This document shows, one piece after another, positions 47,686-56,797 of a DNA stretch of 64,000 bases. The stretch comes from Glaciecola sp. (GTDB lineage Bacteria; Pseudomonadota; Gammaproteobacteria; Enterobacterales; Alteromonadaceae). The position numbers were made by a program, and so were the translations under genes. The notes under the pieces are model-generated. The model had not been told where the DNA came from and did not search any database. It worked only from the letters and a program-made list of their open reading frames with translations. Where the stretch lies: NCBI GenBank assembly GCA_029246415.1, contig JAQWNF010000007.1, positions 1-64,000 on the forward strand, given 5' to 3'. How positions within the stretch are numbered: the stretch's first letter is position 1; every line of letters begins with the position of its first letter.

Positions 47686-47966
47686 AACTCAGCATAAATT
47701 GATGATTTGATCTTATCACGACTAGTATCAAGATTACTGCCCGAGAAAGGATAAGGTAAGGTAATATGCGCCGACGTTACGATTAGTTGCTCACCAAACA
47801 CTACTTGCTCTTCAGTAAGAGGTTGATTAATCGCTATTGATAAATCAGATAGCAATTGTGCTGGGACTTGAGGATATTCGACTGTTTTAGCGGTTGTATC
47901 ATCGGTTTGGCTAATATATCGAGGGATCGATAAAGCTTGAAGAATTGCTTGTTGATATGGTTGCAT
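47664..47966 (-). CDS. holD: DNA polymerase III psi subunit-like protein (HolD)
   Basis: A 100-residue protein from the ATG at 47966. MQPYQQAILQALSIPRYIS resembles the N-terminus of psi subunits, which bind chi and link the clamp loader to SSB. The product is shorter and more divergent than E. coli HolD (137 residues), so the assignment rests largely on position directly before rimI, as in E. coli. A longer frame to 48026 lacks a plausible ribosome binding site. Confidence 0.7.
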   Translation of the reverse strand: MQPYQQAILQALSIPRYISQTDDTTAKTVEYPQVPAQLLSDLSIAINQPLTEEQVVFGEQLIVTSAHITLPYPFSGSNLDTSRDKIKSSIYAELCVHFLK

Positions 47967-48033
47967 CGAATCGCTGCCGGTGTATTTCAAACTAATTGGG
48001 ATGAGTATATCAAACCCACCCCACAAATCGTAC

Positions 48034-48489
48034 TTAATTCAACGCGATAATTTCCCATTCACCGACATTCACAGCAACCACTTTAACTTTAGTTTGTGCT
48101 TTAATTGCCGAAGCACTGACGAGCTTCCACTCTACCCCTGAATATTTATATTTAACCTCACTGTTCGGCTCGATATCTTGTGCTAAAACAAAAGTAAATC
48201 CTACCAAATCAGAAGTAACGGGTTTATCTTCTTGGATGTTTTGTAATCCTTTAAACGGCTTCCATAATACCAACGCTAGGACTGCTGTAAGCACTGCGAT
48301 AATCAACAATGCATTGAGCAGATCATCACTGATAACCCCTATATACATAGTGACACTAGTTATAATCGTTGCCGCCCCAATCATGAACAAAATAATAGTC
48401 GAAAAGCTCAGCACTGTGACTTCGACAATTAGAATAATCAAGCCAATAATAAACAAAGTTTCCGCTAAATTTTGTTCAAACCAATTCAT
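48034..48489 (-). CDS. NfeD-family membrane protein
   Basis: A 151-residue protein with three or four hydrophobic helices in the first 80 residues (LFIIGLIILIVEVTVL and following) and a small OB-fold domain at the C-terminus (VEWKLVSASAIKAQTKVKVV), the layout of short NfeD proteins. These act with stomatin-like proteins in membrane organisation. The start overlaps the stop of the stomatin gene by four bases. Confidence 0.88.
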   Translation of the reverse strand: MNWFEQNLAETLFIIGLIILIVEVTVLSFSTIILFMIGAATIITSVTMYIGVISDDLLNALLIIAVLTAVLALVLWKPFKGLQNIQEDKPVTSDLVGFTFVLAQDIEPNSEVKYKYSGVEWKLVSASAIKAQTKVKVVAVNVGEWEIIALN

Positions 48490-49436
48490 GGTTTTGCTCC
48501 TTTATTCAAGCTGTTAATAATGGTGGTAGCTTGAGCCACTAAACTTGTCGCATCCGTGGCGCCATCAGGTAATAGTATTACGGAGGATTCTTTGGCAATA
48601 GCGTGTTTCGCTTCAATCGCTTTAGTTGCAAGATCCAGCTGAATGGCTTTTTGACCCGCTTCAGTATTAGCTTGCTCACCGACTTTAGCTAACGCTTCAG
48701 CTTGCGCTTCGGCAACCGCAACTATCGCTTTGGCTTCACCTTCGGCACGGAGGATTTGCTCCGCACGATCCGCTTCTGCTGCTAAAACTTGTGATTGCTT
48801 CTCACCTTCTGCGCGGTTGATCGCAGCTTGACGATCCCCTTCTGACTCAAGGATCTGTGCACGTTTAACTCGTTCAGCTTTCATCTGGGCTTCCATCGCT
48901 TCCATAACTGATGATGGCGGCGTAATATCCTTTATCTCATAACGCAATACCTGAATTCCCCAAGGACCAGATGCTTCATTAATCGATGAGACAATATTAG
49001 CATTTAGCATATCGCGCTCTTCAAACGTTTTATCCAATTCCATCTTACCTAACTCAGAGCGCATCGTGGTTTGGGCTAGTTGAGTCACAGCAAATACATA
49101 ATCATCTACACCATAAGAGGCTTTTTTAGGATCTAACACTCGAAAATACAGCACACCGTCAACATGCAGACTGATGTTATCTTTAGTAATTGCTGACTGC
49201 TCAGGCACATCAACAGCTTGTTCTTTGAGACTTCGGTCTGCCGCAACCTGATCAATAAATGGAACTAAAAAATTTAATCCCGCTTCTCGAGTAGATTGAA
49301 ATTTACCAAATCGCTCAATCACGTAAGCGCGATTTTGCGGTACAAATTTTATGGAAAATTTAAGTATAACAATGACAAATATGACTAAAAATACAGGAAT
49401 ACTAAAAAAAGTATTAATTAAAACAGCTGGATCCAT
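48486..49436 (-). CDS. qmcA: Stomatin/slipin-type SPFH membrane protein (QmcA-like)
   Basis: A 316-residue protein with an N-terminal membrane helix (about 9-28), then an SPFH/Band 7 domain containing VPQNRAYVIERFGKF and GLNFLVPFIDQVA, and a long alanine/glutamate-rich coiled coil (about 175-270) with repeated AEGE/AEA motifs. It most resembles E. coli QmcA, which is also paired with an NfeD protein (YbbK). Proposed roles are in membrane microdomains and protease regulation. Co-translated with the NfeD gene. Confidence 0.9.
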   Translation of the reverse strand: MDPAVLINTFFSIPVFLVIFVIVILKFSIKFVPQNRAYVIERFGKFQSTREAGLNFLVPFIDQVAADRSLKEQAVDVPEQSAITKDNISLHVDGVLYFRVLDPKKASYGVDDYVFAVTQLAQTTMRSELGKMELDKTFEERDMLNANIVSSINEASGPWGIQVLRYEIKDITPPSSVMEAMEAQMKAERVKRAQILESEGDRQAAINRAEGEKQSQVLAAEADRAEQILRAEGEAKAIVAVAEAQAEALAKVGEQANTEAGQKAIQLDLATKAIEAKHAIAKESSVILLPDGATDATSLVAQATTIINSLNKGAKP

Positions 49437-49532
49437 GCGTGATGCTCCTAATAAAAAGTTAACCTCAACATAAAGTATATGAATAAGTCTAACCAGTGCA
49501 ATGACGTAATTGTAAGTAGGTGTTGCAGTTGC

Positions 49533-49566
49533 GCTAGATCAATTCCACTTCACATTTAGATCTAGC
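49533..49566. promoter_or_regulatory. Inverted repeat upstream of prpE-acuI
   Basis: GCTAGATC (49533-49540) and GATCTAGC (49559-49566) are perfect inverted copies 18 bases apart, about 70 bases upstream of the prpE start. Such spacing suits a dimeric regulator binding one face of DNA. No regulator gene is adjacent. Evidence is symmetry only. Confidence 0.35.
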
Positions 49567-49637
49567 TCACCCTAAGGTCTTATTCATGATATTACGTAGA
49601 TGCTTTACAGTGATTTGATACAAATTTAACAAAATAC

Positions 49638-51542
49638 ATGGAAAATTTACAAATGAGCTATCAAACAGAATATACCAAATCGATTAACTCTCCTGCTGAG
49701 TTTTGGGGCGAAAAAGCACAAGCTTTACCTTGGTTTGTACCTCCTACGAATATTTTGAGTAAAGACGAAAACAACATGGATCGTTGGTTTGCAGATGGCA
49801 TGATGAACACCAGCTTTATGGCGATTGATCATCATGTGCAAACTGGTCGAGGCGAGCAAGCAGCAATCATTTATGATTCTCCAGTAACCGATACTAAAAG
49901 CACACTAACCTACAATGAATTACTCACTCAGGTCTCTGCATTTGCAGGTGCATTGCGAGAAAAAGGCGTAAGCAAAGGCGATCGTGTCATTATATACATG
50001 CCGATGATCCCTGAGGCTGCTGTCGCCATGCTTGCGGTAGCGCGTTTAGGCGCAATACATTCGGTTGTCTTCGGTGGCTTTGCACCACATGAACTCGCGA
50101 TCCGAATTGATGATGCAACGCCTAAAGTCATCGTCACCGCTTCCTGTGGCGTCGAGATTAGTAAAGTCATAGCTTACAAGCCACTTGTTGATGAGGCAAT
50201 TGAATTAGCCACGCATACGCCTGACAGTCTGATTATCTTCCAGCGCGACACTCTCACCGCAGACTTAAGTCATCCTAGAGATTGTGATTGGGCTGATGTT
50301 ATCGCCAGCGCTACTCCAGCAGAGCCCGTGCCGGTTAACGGTACTGATCCACTGTACATTTTATATACCTCAGGTACTACTGGCGCGCCGAAAGGCGTAG
50401 TGCGAGATAACGGCGGACATGCTGTTGCCTTACATTATTCGATGTCAGCTATTTATGATAACCAACCTGGTGATGTATTTTGGGCTGCATCGGATGTAGG
50501 CTGGGTAGTTGGCCATTCTTACATTATTTACGCCCCATTGTTAGCAGGTTGCACCACTATTATGTATGAGGGAAAACCGGTTAGAACGCCCGATGCGGGC
50601 GGTTTTTGGCGTATGGTTCAAGAGTATAAAGTCAAAACGTTATTTGCTGCACCGACAGCGTTTCGTGCCATCAAAAAAGAAGATCCCGAAGGTGCGTTAA
50701 TTCGCGATTACGACTTATCCTCATTACAAAATATATTTATGGCAGGTGAACGACTCGATCCTCCTACTTATGATTGGACCGTTGAAAAAACGGGTAAACC
50801 CGTTATTGATCACTGGTGGCAAACCGAAACCGGTTGGGCAATTTGTGGCAACATGCTAGGTATTGAAAAAATGCCCGTTAAAGCAGGCTCTGCAACCCTA
50901 CCTATCAGCGGCTTTAATGTGTGTATCTTGGATGATAATGGCGAAGAGTTACCAGCAGGAAAACAAGGTGCTATCGCAATCAAAGCCCCTCTACCACCTA
51001 GCTGCTTGCCTTCTATCTGGGGCAATTTTGAACGGTTTGAAAGTGCGTATTTAACTGAATTCCCAGGCTATTATAGTACCGGTGATGGTGGTTATATTGA
51101 TGCTCAAGGCTATGTATTTATTATGGGACGTACCGATGATGTCATTAACATTGCCGGACACCGTTTATCTACCGGAGAAATGGAAGAAGTCGTCGCGCAG
51201 CATCCTGCAGTTGCCGAATGTGCAGTCATTGGCGTAAAAGACAGTTTAAAAGGGCAATTACCTGTCGGTATGGTGATCTTAAAAGACGGTCAGGATATTA
51301 ATGATGAAGCGCTTCATGCTGATATCAAAAAAGCATTGGTGAAAAACATTGGTCCCATTGCTTGCTTTAAAGACACCTTAATCGTCCCACGTTTACCAAA
51401 AACACGTTCTGGTAAAATTTTGCGTAAAATTTTACGTTCAATGGCTGATGGTCAATCTTATACTGCTCCTTCAACCATTGATGATCCTGCATGCCTTGAC
51501 GAAATGAAAGGGTTGATGCAATCTAGAAAGTGGATTGATTGA
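49638..51542 (+). CDS. prpE: Propionyl-CoA synthetase (PrpE-like acyl-CoA ligase)
   Basis: An AMP-forming ligase of 634 residues (629 if the ATG at 49653 is used; neither start has a strong ribosome binding site). The N-terminal YQTEYTKSINSPAEFWGE is typical of acetyl/propionyl-CoA synthetases. The ATP motif is LYTSGTTGAPKGVV, the core motif includes DHWWQTETGWAI, and the catalytic lysine is in PKTRSGKILRK. It is closest to PrpE/ACSS3 rather than acetate-specific Acs. The next gene encodes AcuI, so acrylate as well as propionate is a likely substrate (inference from marine DMSP/acrylate pathways). Confidence 0.88.
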   Translation: MENLQMSYQTEYTKSINSPAEFWGEKAQALPWFVPPTNILSKDENNMDRWFADGMMNTSFMAIDHHVQTGRGEQAAIIYDSPVTDTKSTLTYNELLTQVSAFAGALREKGVSKGDRVIIYMPMIPEAAVAMLAVARLGAIHSVVFGGFAPHELAIRIDDATPKVIVTASCGVEISKVIAYKPLVDEAIELATHTPDSLIIFQRDTLTADLSHPRDCDWADVIASATPAEPVPVNGTDPLYILYTSGTTGAPKGVVRDNGGHAVALHYSMSAIYDNQPGDVFWAASDVGWVVGHSYIIYAPLLAGCTTIMYEGKPVRTPDAGGFWRMVQEYKVKTLFAAPTAFRAIKKEDPEGALIRDYDLSSLQNIFMAGERLDPPTYDWTVEKTGKPVIDHWWQTETGWAICGNMLGIEKMPVKAGSATLPISGFNVCILDDNGEELPAGKQGAIAIKAPLPPSCLPSIWGNFERFESAYLTEFPGYYSTGDGGYIDAQGYVFIMGRTDDVINIAGHRLSTGEMEEVVAQHPAVAECAVIGVKDSLKGQLPVGMVILKDGQDINDEALHADIKKALVKNIGPIACFKDTLIVPRLPKTRSGKILRKILRSMADGQSYTAPSTIDDPACLDEMKGLMQSRKWID

Positions 51543-51620
51543 AGTGAAATGAATCGTGTGTGAATTAATTTGTGATAAACACATAATAATAACAATAATA
51601 AATGATTAAAAGGATGAGCT

Positions 51621-52595
51621 ATGTTTCAAGCATTACAACTAACTGACAAAGATACGATTGCATTAACGCAATTAAATACCACTGACTTACCTGAAGGTGA
51701 TGTGACAGTTTCTGTGAGTTATTCCACAATTAATTATAAAGATGCATTGGCTGTGACTGGCAGTGCGCCGATTGCAAAATCATATCCTATGGTACCGGGT
51801 ATTGATTTTAGTGGTGTGGTTACCGCATCAGACAACTCTGATTATGCAATTGGCGATAAAGTGGTGCTTAATGGCTGGGGTGTCGGTGAAAAACATTGGG
51901 GTGGATTTGCGCAACAAGCACGCGTAAAGGGCAAGTGGCTTATCAAACTTCCACAAGGTCTCAGTGAAGCCGATGCTATGCGAATTGGTACAGCTGGGTA
52001 TACCGCAATGTTATGTTGTAATGCGTTGCGCGAACATGGCGTAACGCCAGCGTCAGGTCCGATTATTGTGTCTGGCGCCACTGGTGGTGTAGGTAGTATT
52101 GCTGTGCACATTTTAGCCAAACGCGGTTATGAGGTGCATGCTTTATCAGGCAAACCAGAACAAAGTGAATATTTACAACAACTTGGTGCTAAAGCCGTTA
52201 TCGATCGCAAAGAATATTCAGACAAAGCCCGCGCACTCGGTCAGCAAATTTGGGCCGGCGCTGTTGATGTTGCAGGCTCTCATACATTAGCTAACATTAT
52301 TGCAAATACCCAATATGGAGGCGTCATAACCGCTTGTGGTTTAGCCCAAGGTATGGATTTACCTTCGTCTGTTGCGCCATTTATATTGCGTGGAGTATCT
52401 CTAGTCGGTGTCGATAGTGTGTATTGCCCTGTTGCAAAACGTCAAGCCGCTTGGAACGACTTAGCTGCAGAGATGGACATCGAACAATTATCAGATATTG
52501 CCCATACTATAGGCCTCGATGAGGTTGAAGACGCTTCAAAAGCATTAATGGCCGGTACAGTTACAGGTCGTTATTTGGTCGACTTACAAAAATAA
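51621..52595 (+). CDS. acuI: Acrylyl-CoA reductase AcuI (YhdH family)
   Basis: An NADPH-dependent medium-chain reductase of 324 residues that converts acryloyl-CoA to propionyl-CoA. The SYSTINYKDALAVTG N-terminus, PGIDFSGVV, IVSGATGGVGSIAVHIL and DVAGSHTLANIIA are strong AcuI/YhdH signatures. Acryloyl-CoA is toxic; marine bacteria that meet DMSP-derived acrylate need this step. The gene is 78 bases after prpE with AAAGGA upstream of its start, so the two may be co-transcribed. Confidence 0.92.
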   Translation: MFQALQLTDKDTIALTQLNTTDLPEGDVTVSVSYSTINYKDALAVTGSAPIAKSYPMVPGIDFSGVVTASDNSDYAIGDKVVLNGWGVGEKHWGGFAQQARVKGKWLIKLPQGLSEADAMRIGTAGYTAMLCCNALREHGVTPASGPIIVSGATGGVGSIAVHILAKRGYEVHALSGKPEQSEYLQQLGAKAVIDRKEYSDKARALGQQIWAGAVDVAGSHTLANIIANTQYGGVITACGLAQGMDLPSSVAPFILRGVSLVGVDSVYCPVAKRQAAWNDLAAEMDIEQLSDIAHTIGLDEVEDASKALMAGTVTGRYLVDLQK

Positions 52596-52673
52596 AGTCT
52601 AATATTTACTTGAGTTATTACTTGTTGCTCTTAAAATGGATATTTCATAATGTTTATCATGGAGCAGTAAGTA

Positions 52674-54140
52674 ATGGACTCAACCCCCTCATCATCGCAA
52701 GCCCCTCATTCCCCACAAGCCCCTCAATCTTGTCAAAGCATCATCGCTAATTCAGGCGTGAAATTTGGTACCAGTGGCGCACGAGGATTAGTGACGGATT
52801 TCACTCCTGAGGTGTGTTACGCATTTGCTCTGGCATTTTTAAGCAGTATTCAATCTCGATTTTCATTTTCTAGCGTTTCCTTTGCCATCGATAATCGCCC
52901 AAGTAGTCCAGCAATGGCGACGGCGTGTATTCAAGCTGCACATGATTTAGGTCTAGCCACACAATACTATGGTGTGTGCCCTACTCCAGCATTAGCATTT
53001 GTTGCAATGCAAGATAAACAGCCTTGTATTATGATCACCGGCTCGCATATTCCATTTGACCGCAACGGCTTAAAATTTTACAGACCTGATGGCGAGATCA
53101 CCAAGATCGACGAGCAAGGTATTGTACACTCCTCTGCGATTGTCCCTCTTGACATCAACATACAACCTTTACCAGACGTTAACCCAGACGGAGCAAATCG
53201 CTATGTTAAACGTGTAACAGACGTATTTCCTCCGGAGCTGTTAAAAGGTAAAAAAATTGGTATTTTTGAACACTCTAGTGCAGGACGAGACATTTATCAG
53301 GGGCTGTTTGAAGCATTAGGTGCCGAAGTCACAGCGCTCGAACGCACAGATACGTTTGTGCCTATTGATACTGAGGCCGTCGCTGAAGAAGACAAACAAA
53401 AAGCCCTGGCATGGTCTGCTGCACACGGCTTTGATATGATTTATTCTACTGATGGGGATGGTGATCGCCCACTACTATCTGATGAGCATGGCAATTGGTT
53501 ACGCGGGGATATTGTCGGATTGTTAACTGCCAAAGCACTGGGTATTCAAGCACTGGCTGTGCCCGTAAGTTGTAATACTGCGATTGAGAAATCGGGTTAT
53601 TTTACAGCCGTTAGTCGTACCCAAATTGGTTCACCTTATGTGATTGCTGCTTTTCCTGAATTACACAAAGACTACCATGCGATTGCTGGTTTTGAAGCGA
53701 ACGGTGGTTTTTTACTTGGCTCAGACGTAACCCTGAACGATACTGTGATCCATGCTTTACCTACGCGTGATGCGCTATTACCAGCAATTATGCTACTCAG
53801 TTTAAGTATTGAAAAACAATGCGGGATCAGTGCATTGGTCGCTGATTTGCCGCAACGCTTTACCCAGAGCGATAGACTACAAAATTTTACCACACAAGAC
53901 AGTCAAGCCCTGTTAGCAAAGCTTGCAGTTGATCCTAGTCCTTTGCTATCAGCCATGGCTTTAAATGAGACGGTGAAGGCGCAAAACACAATTGACGGAT
54001 TGCGTTTAACATTAAGTAATGGCGATATAGTGCACCTTCGTCCTAGTGGTAATGCTCCTGAACTGCGTTGTTATGCAGAAAGCTCAACAGCAAAAGTTGC
54101 ATCGGATATAGTAACAAAGGCGTTAGCTGCGATAAAATAG
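52674..54140 (+). CDS. Phosphohexomutase (phosphomannomutase/phosphoglucomutase family)
   Basis: A 488-residue alpha-D-phosphohexomutase with all four domains. The phosphoserine loop is TGSHIPFDRNG (Ser124), the metal loop DGDGDRP, the sugar-specificity loop EANGG, and the phosphate-binding loop RPSGNAPELR near the C-terminus. The substrate (glucose or mannose phosphate) cannot be read. The first 20 residues are a short low-complexity repeat (SQAPHSPQAPQS). It follows acuI on the same strand by 78 bases, but nothing shows it belongs to that operon. Confidence 0.9.
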   Translation: MDSTPSSSQAPHSPQAPQSCQSIIANSGVKFGTSGARGLVTDFTPEVCYAFALAFLSSIQSRFSFSSVSFAIDNRPSSPAMATACIQAAHDLGLATQYYGVCPTPALAFVAMQDKQPCIMITGSHIPFDRNGLKFYRPDGEITKIDEQGIVHSSAIVPLDINIQPLPDVNPDGANRYVKRVTDVFPPELLKGKKIGIFEHSSAGRDIYQGLFEALGAEVTALERTDTFVPIDTEAVAEEDKQKALAWSAAHGFDMIYSTDGDGDRPLLSDEHGNWLRGDIVGLLTAKALGIQALAVPVSCNTAIEKSGYFTAVSRTQIGSPYVIAAFPELHKDYHAIAGFEANGGFLLGSDVTLNDTVIHALPTRDALLPAIMLLSLSIEKQCGISALVADLPQRFTQSDRLQNFTTQDSQALLAKLAVDPSPLLSAMALNETVKAQNTIDGLRLTLSNGDIVHLRPSGNAPELRCYAESSTAKVASDIVTKALAAIK

Positions 54141-54210
54141 ACGATTTTCATCATACTTTTGCCTAATTCTAGACTATGCTTATTTAGTATTAATTTTTTA
54201 TTGGGTTGTT

Positions 54211-54697
54211 ATGATTGTTGCAAAATTACCTGCCAATGAACCGTTGCGCATACAGGCTCTCAATAGCTTAGCGATATTAGATACACCCGCAGAGGACGTG
54301 TTTGATAATCTGACACTAATGATTGCCAAACACCTTAATTTTCCAATTGTGGCGGTGAGTTTAGTAGACGTTAATCGACAATGGTTTAAATCCACTGTTG
54401 GTTTGAGTGTATGTGAAACAGGAAGAGATATTGCCTTTTGCGCTCATGCTATTGAACACAATGGCATATTGGCAGTTCCAGATGCAAAAAAAGATATCCG
54501 CTTTGCCGATAACCCTCTCGTTACAAATGCCGCATCCATTACTTGATAGGCAAGAAGTACTGGAGGCATATCATGGTGCTGGTATGCAAATTACGCTTGC
54601 AACACCTTCTGATGATAATCAGCATTTTATGTTATCTGTGACTAAATTTGTATTAGATGACAGCATTGAGTTTATCGCTTGTATTGATGAAATTTAG
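54211..54697 (+). pseudogene. Truncated, frameshifted GAF-domain gene
   Basis: The first frame (54211-54546) encodes 111 residues that match the start of a free-standing GAF sensor protein: LRIQALNSLAILDTPAEDVF, SLVDVNRQWFKSTVGL, ETGRDIAFCAHAI and FADNPLVTNAA. The GAF fold should continue with its last strands after DNPLV, but the frame stops. Another frame continues to 54697 with LLDRQEVLEAYHGAGMQITL and a possible C-terminal segment. This looks like a deletion plus frame change joining two parts of one or two genes. The output domain, often a diguanylate cyclase or kinase in such proteins, is missing. Confidence 0.65.
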
Positions 54698-54786
54698 GGT
54701 TTTTCATAAGCACTACTACCGATAACCAGATCCTATGATATGATATTGGGCAATAATTCATTGATAATGATTCCATTTCCCAATAT

Positions 54787-55566
54787 ATGTATACAATCAA
54801 ACAAATAGATTCAATCGATCTAAGTGACAAAGTATCGCCAGAAGAATGGCAAGCGCGAATTGAATTAGCAGCCGCCTATCGTTTAATGGTTATCCATGGC
54901 TGGGATGATTTAATTCACACCCACATCTCCGCGCGCATTCCTGGTACCGAGCACTTATTAATCAATGCATTTGGTTTATGCTTTGAAGAAGTGACGGCTT
55001 CAAATTTAGTCAAAATTGATATCAACGGCAATGTCGTCGATCCAGACTCTCCGTTTACCATAAACCCTGCTGGCTTTACGATACATAGTGCAGTGCATAT
55101 TGCTCGTCATGACGATCAGTGTGCATTTCATGTTCATCATGCCGATGCAATTGCCGTAGCTAGTTTACAATTTGGCTTACAGCCCTACTCCCAATATTCG
55201 GCGTTTGCGCTTGCTTCCATCGCCTACCATGACTATGAAGGTTTGGCCGTAGAGCCGGATGAAATACAACGCTTGCAAGACGATCTCGGCTCAGCTAACT
55301 TTATGTTATTACGCAATCATGGCGCACTCACTATGGGCTTAACCATTGGCGATGCGTTCATGCATATGTATGACTTGCTCAAAGCTTGCGAGATCCAAGT
55401 TAAAATCGATGCGAGTCGTGACGATCCTATTTTTGTTAAACAACGCATTATCGATGGGATTAAGGCTCAAGCTGCAGTCGTGCATACCGGCCAAACCGGT
55501 GGGCAAAAAACATGGCCAGCAATGATGCGTCGCGTAAAGCGTTTGTATCCTGATTTTGATCAATAA
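54787..55566 (+). CDS. Class II aldolase/adducin family protein
   Basis: A 259-residue member of the aldolase II / adducin head fold. Likely metal ligands are in IHTHISAR (His44, His46) and FHVHHADAIAVAS (115-118); LRNHGALTMG is the conserved C-terminal motif. Enzymes of this fold cleave sugar phosphates or decarboxylate; adducin-like members may have other roles. It is followed 33 bases later by a sugar-acid dehydratase gene on the same strand, with an SDR and a lactonase-like gene just beyond in the opposite direction, so a role in sugar-acid breakdown is inferred. Confidence 0.85.
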   Translation: MYTIKQIDSIDLSDKVSPEEWQARIELAAAYRLMVIHGWDDLIHTHISARIPGTEHLLINAFGLCFEEVTASNLVKIDINGNVVDPDSPFTINPAGFTIHSAVHIARHDDQCAFHVHHADAIAVASLQFGLQPYSQYSAFALASIAYHDYEGLAVEPDEIQRLQDDLGSANFMLLRNHGALTMGLTIGDAFMHMYDLLKACEIQVKIDASRDDPIFVKQRIIDGIKAQAAVVHTGQTGGQKTWPAMMRRVKRLYPDFDQ

Positions 55567-55599
55567 ACCGTATTCCTTTATGTAATAAGCGAGACTGTA

Positions 55600-56775
55600 A
55601 TGAAAGTTACCCATGTAGAAATTTTTGATATTCACTGTCCAGAGCGTCCACCTTGGAATCCTATTTTTATCCGTGTGCATACCGACGAAGGTATTCATGG
55701 TGTCGGTGAAGCAGGCCTTGCTTATGATTGGGGCCATAGCGCCGCAGCAGCGATGATCAAAGAGATCGTCGAAGCAGTATTAATCGGCCACGACCCATTT
55801 AAAACCGAGCAATTGTGGACTCGTATGTTCCGTGAAAGCTTCTGGGGATTAGGTGGTGGTCCAGTGCTGTATGCAGCAATGAGCGCAATTGATACCGCAT
55901 TATGGGATATCAAAGGTAAAGCGTTAAATGTACCTGTCTACCAACTACTTGGTGGTAAAACCAATGATAATTTACGCACTTATGCCTCTCAGTTACAGTT
56001 CGATTGGGATGACGAATGTAATAAGTTAGTCGAGCCTGCGCAGTATGCCGAAGCAGCCTTAAAGGCCGTTGCACAAGGCTATGATGCCGTTAAAGTTGAC
56101 CCAATTGTGTATGACGAGCACGGTGTTTCTAGTTTTGACCGCACTAATTTGTTCACGCCAAAACAAATGCGTTTATTTGGTGATCGTCTTCGCGCAATCC
56201 GTGATGCCGTTGGCAGTGATGTGGATATTATTTTCGAGGCCCACTCTTTAATGGGCTGTGCTAGTGCTATTCAAATGGGTAGCGTAATTGAAGAAGTCGG
56301 CTGTATGATGTTTGAAGAGCCAGTCAATTATCTAAACTCAGCGGTGCATAAGAAAGTAGAACAAAATGTAAATGTGCCCATTGCAGGTGGTGAGCGTTTA
56401 TACCATCGTTGGGATGTGCGTCCGTATTTTGAAGATCAAAGTATTGATGTATTACAGCCTGATGTGGGTCTGTGTGGTGGCTTTACCGAGGCTAAAAAGG
56501 TCTGTGATTACGCCGATGTGTACGATATTCGCATTCAAGCACACGTATGCGGCGGGCCAGTTGCCACAGCAGCGGCGTTGCAACTCGAAGCGGCTATTCC
56601 TAATTTCTTGATCCATGAACATCATACCTACGCCATCAAATCGTGGAACCGTGAATTGTGTATCCAAGACTATCAACCTGAAAATGGCAAATTTGTAGTA
56701 CCTGACTTACCAGGAATTGGTATTGAGCTAAACGATGAAGTCGTGAAGCGCTCACCGCATGTGATTGTTAAATAA
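55600..56775 (+). CDS. Enolase-superfamily sugar-acid dehydratase (MR/MLE family)
   Basis: A 391-residue mandelate racemase/muconate lactonising-type enzyme. Magnesium ligands are visible at Glu213 (IIFEAHSLMG), Glu239 (MMFEEPVN) and Glu265 (AGGERLYHRWD). Catalytic candidates are Lys165 (YDAVKVDP) and the Asp288/His315 dyad (LQPDVGLCGG, IQAHVCGG). The general pattern is that of galactonate/gluconate-type acid sugar dehydratases; 3,6-anhydro-galactonate cycloisomerases belong to the same superfamily and cannot be excluded. It pairs with the class II aldolase upstream and faces the lactonase-SDR pair downstream. Confidence 0.87.
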   Translation: MKVTHVEIFDIHCPERPPWNPIFIRVHTDEGIHGVGEAGLAYDWGHSAAAAMIKEIVEAVLIGHDPFKTEQLWTRMFRESFWGLGGGPVLYAAMSAIDTALWDIKGKALNVPVYQLLGGKTNDNLRTYASQLQFDWDDECNKLVEPAQYAEAALKAVAQGYDAVKVDPIVYDEHGVSSFDRTNLFTPKQMRLFGDRLRAIRDAVGSDVDIIFEAHSLMGCASAIQMGSVIEEVGCMMFEEPVNYLNSAVHKKVEQNVNVPIAGGERLYHRWDVRPYFEDQSIDVLQPDVGLCGGFTEAKKVCDYADVYDIRIQAHVCGGPVATAAALQLEAAIPNFLIHEHHTYAIKSWNRELCIQDYQPENGKFVVPDLPGIGIELNDEVVKRSPHVIVK

Positions 56776-56797
56776 CTTAATTACTGCGTGTTAAGTT

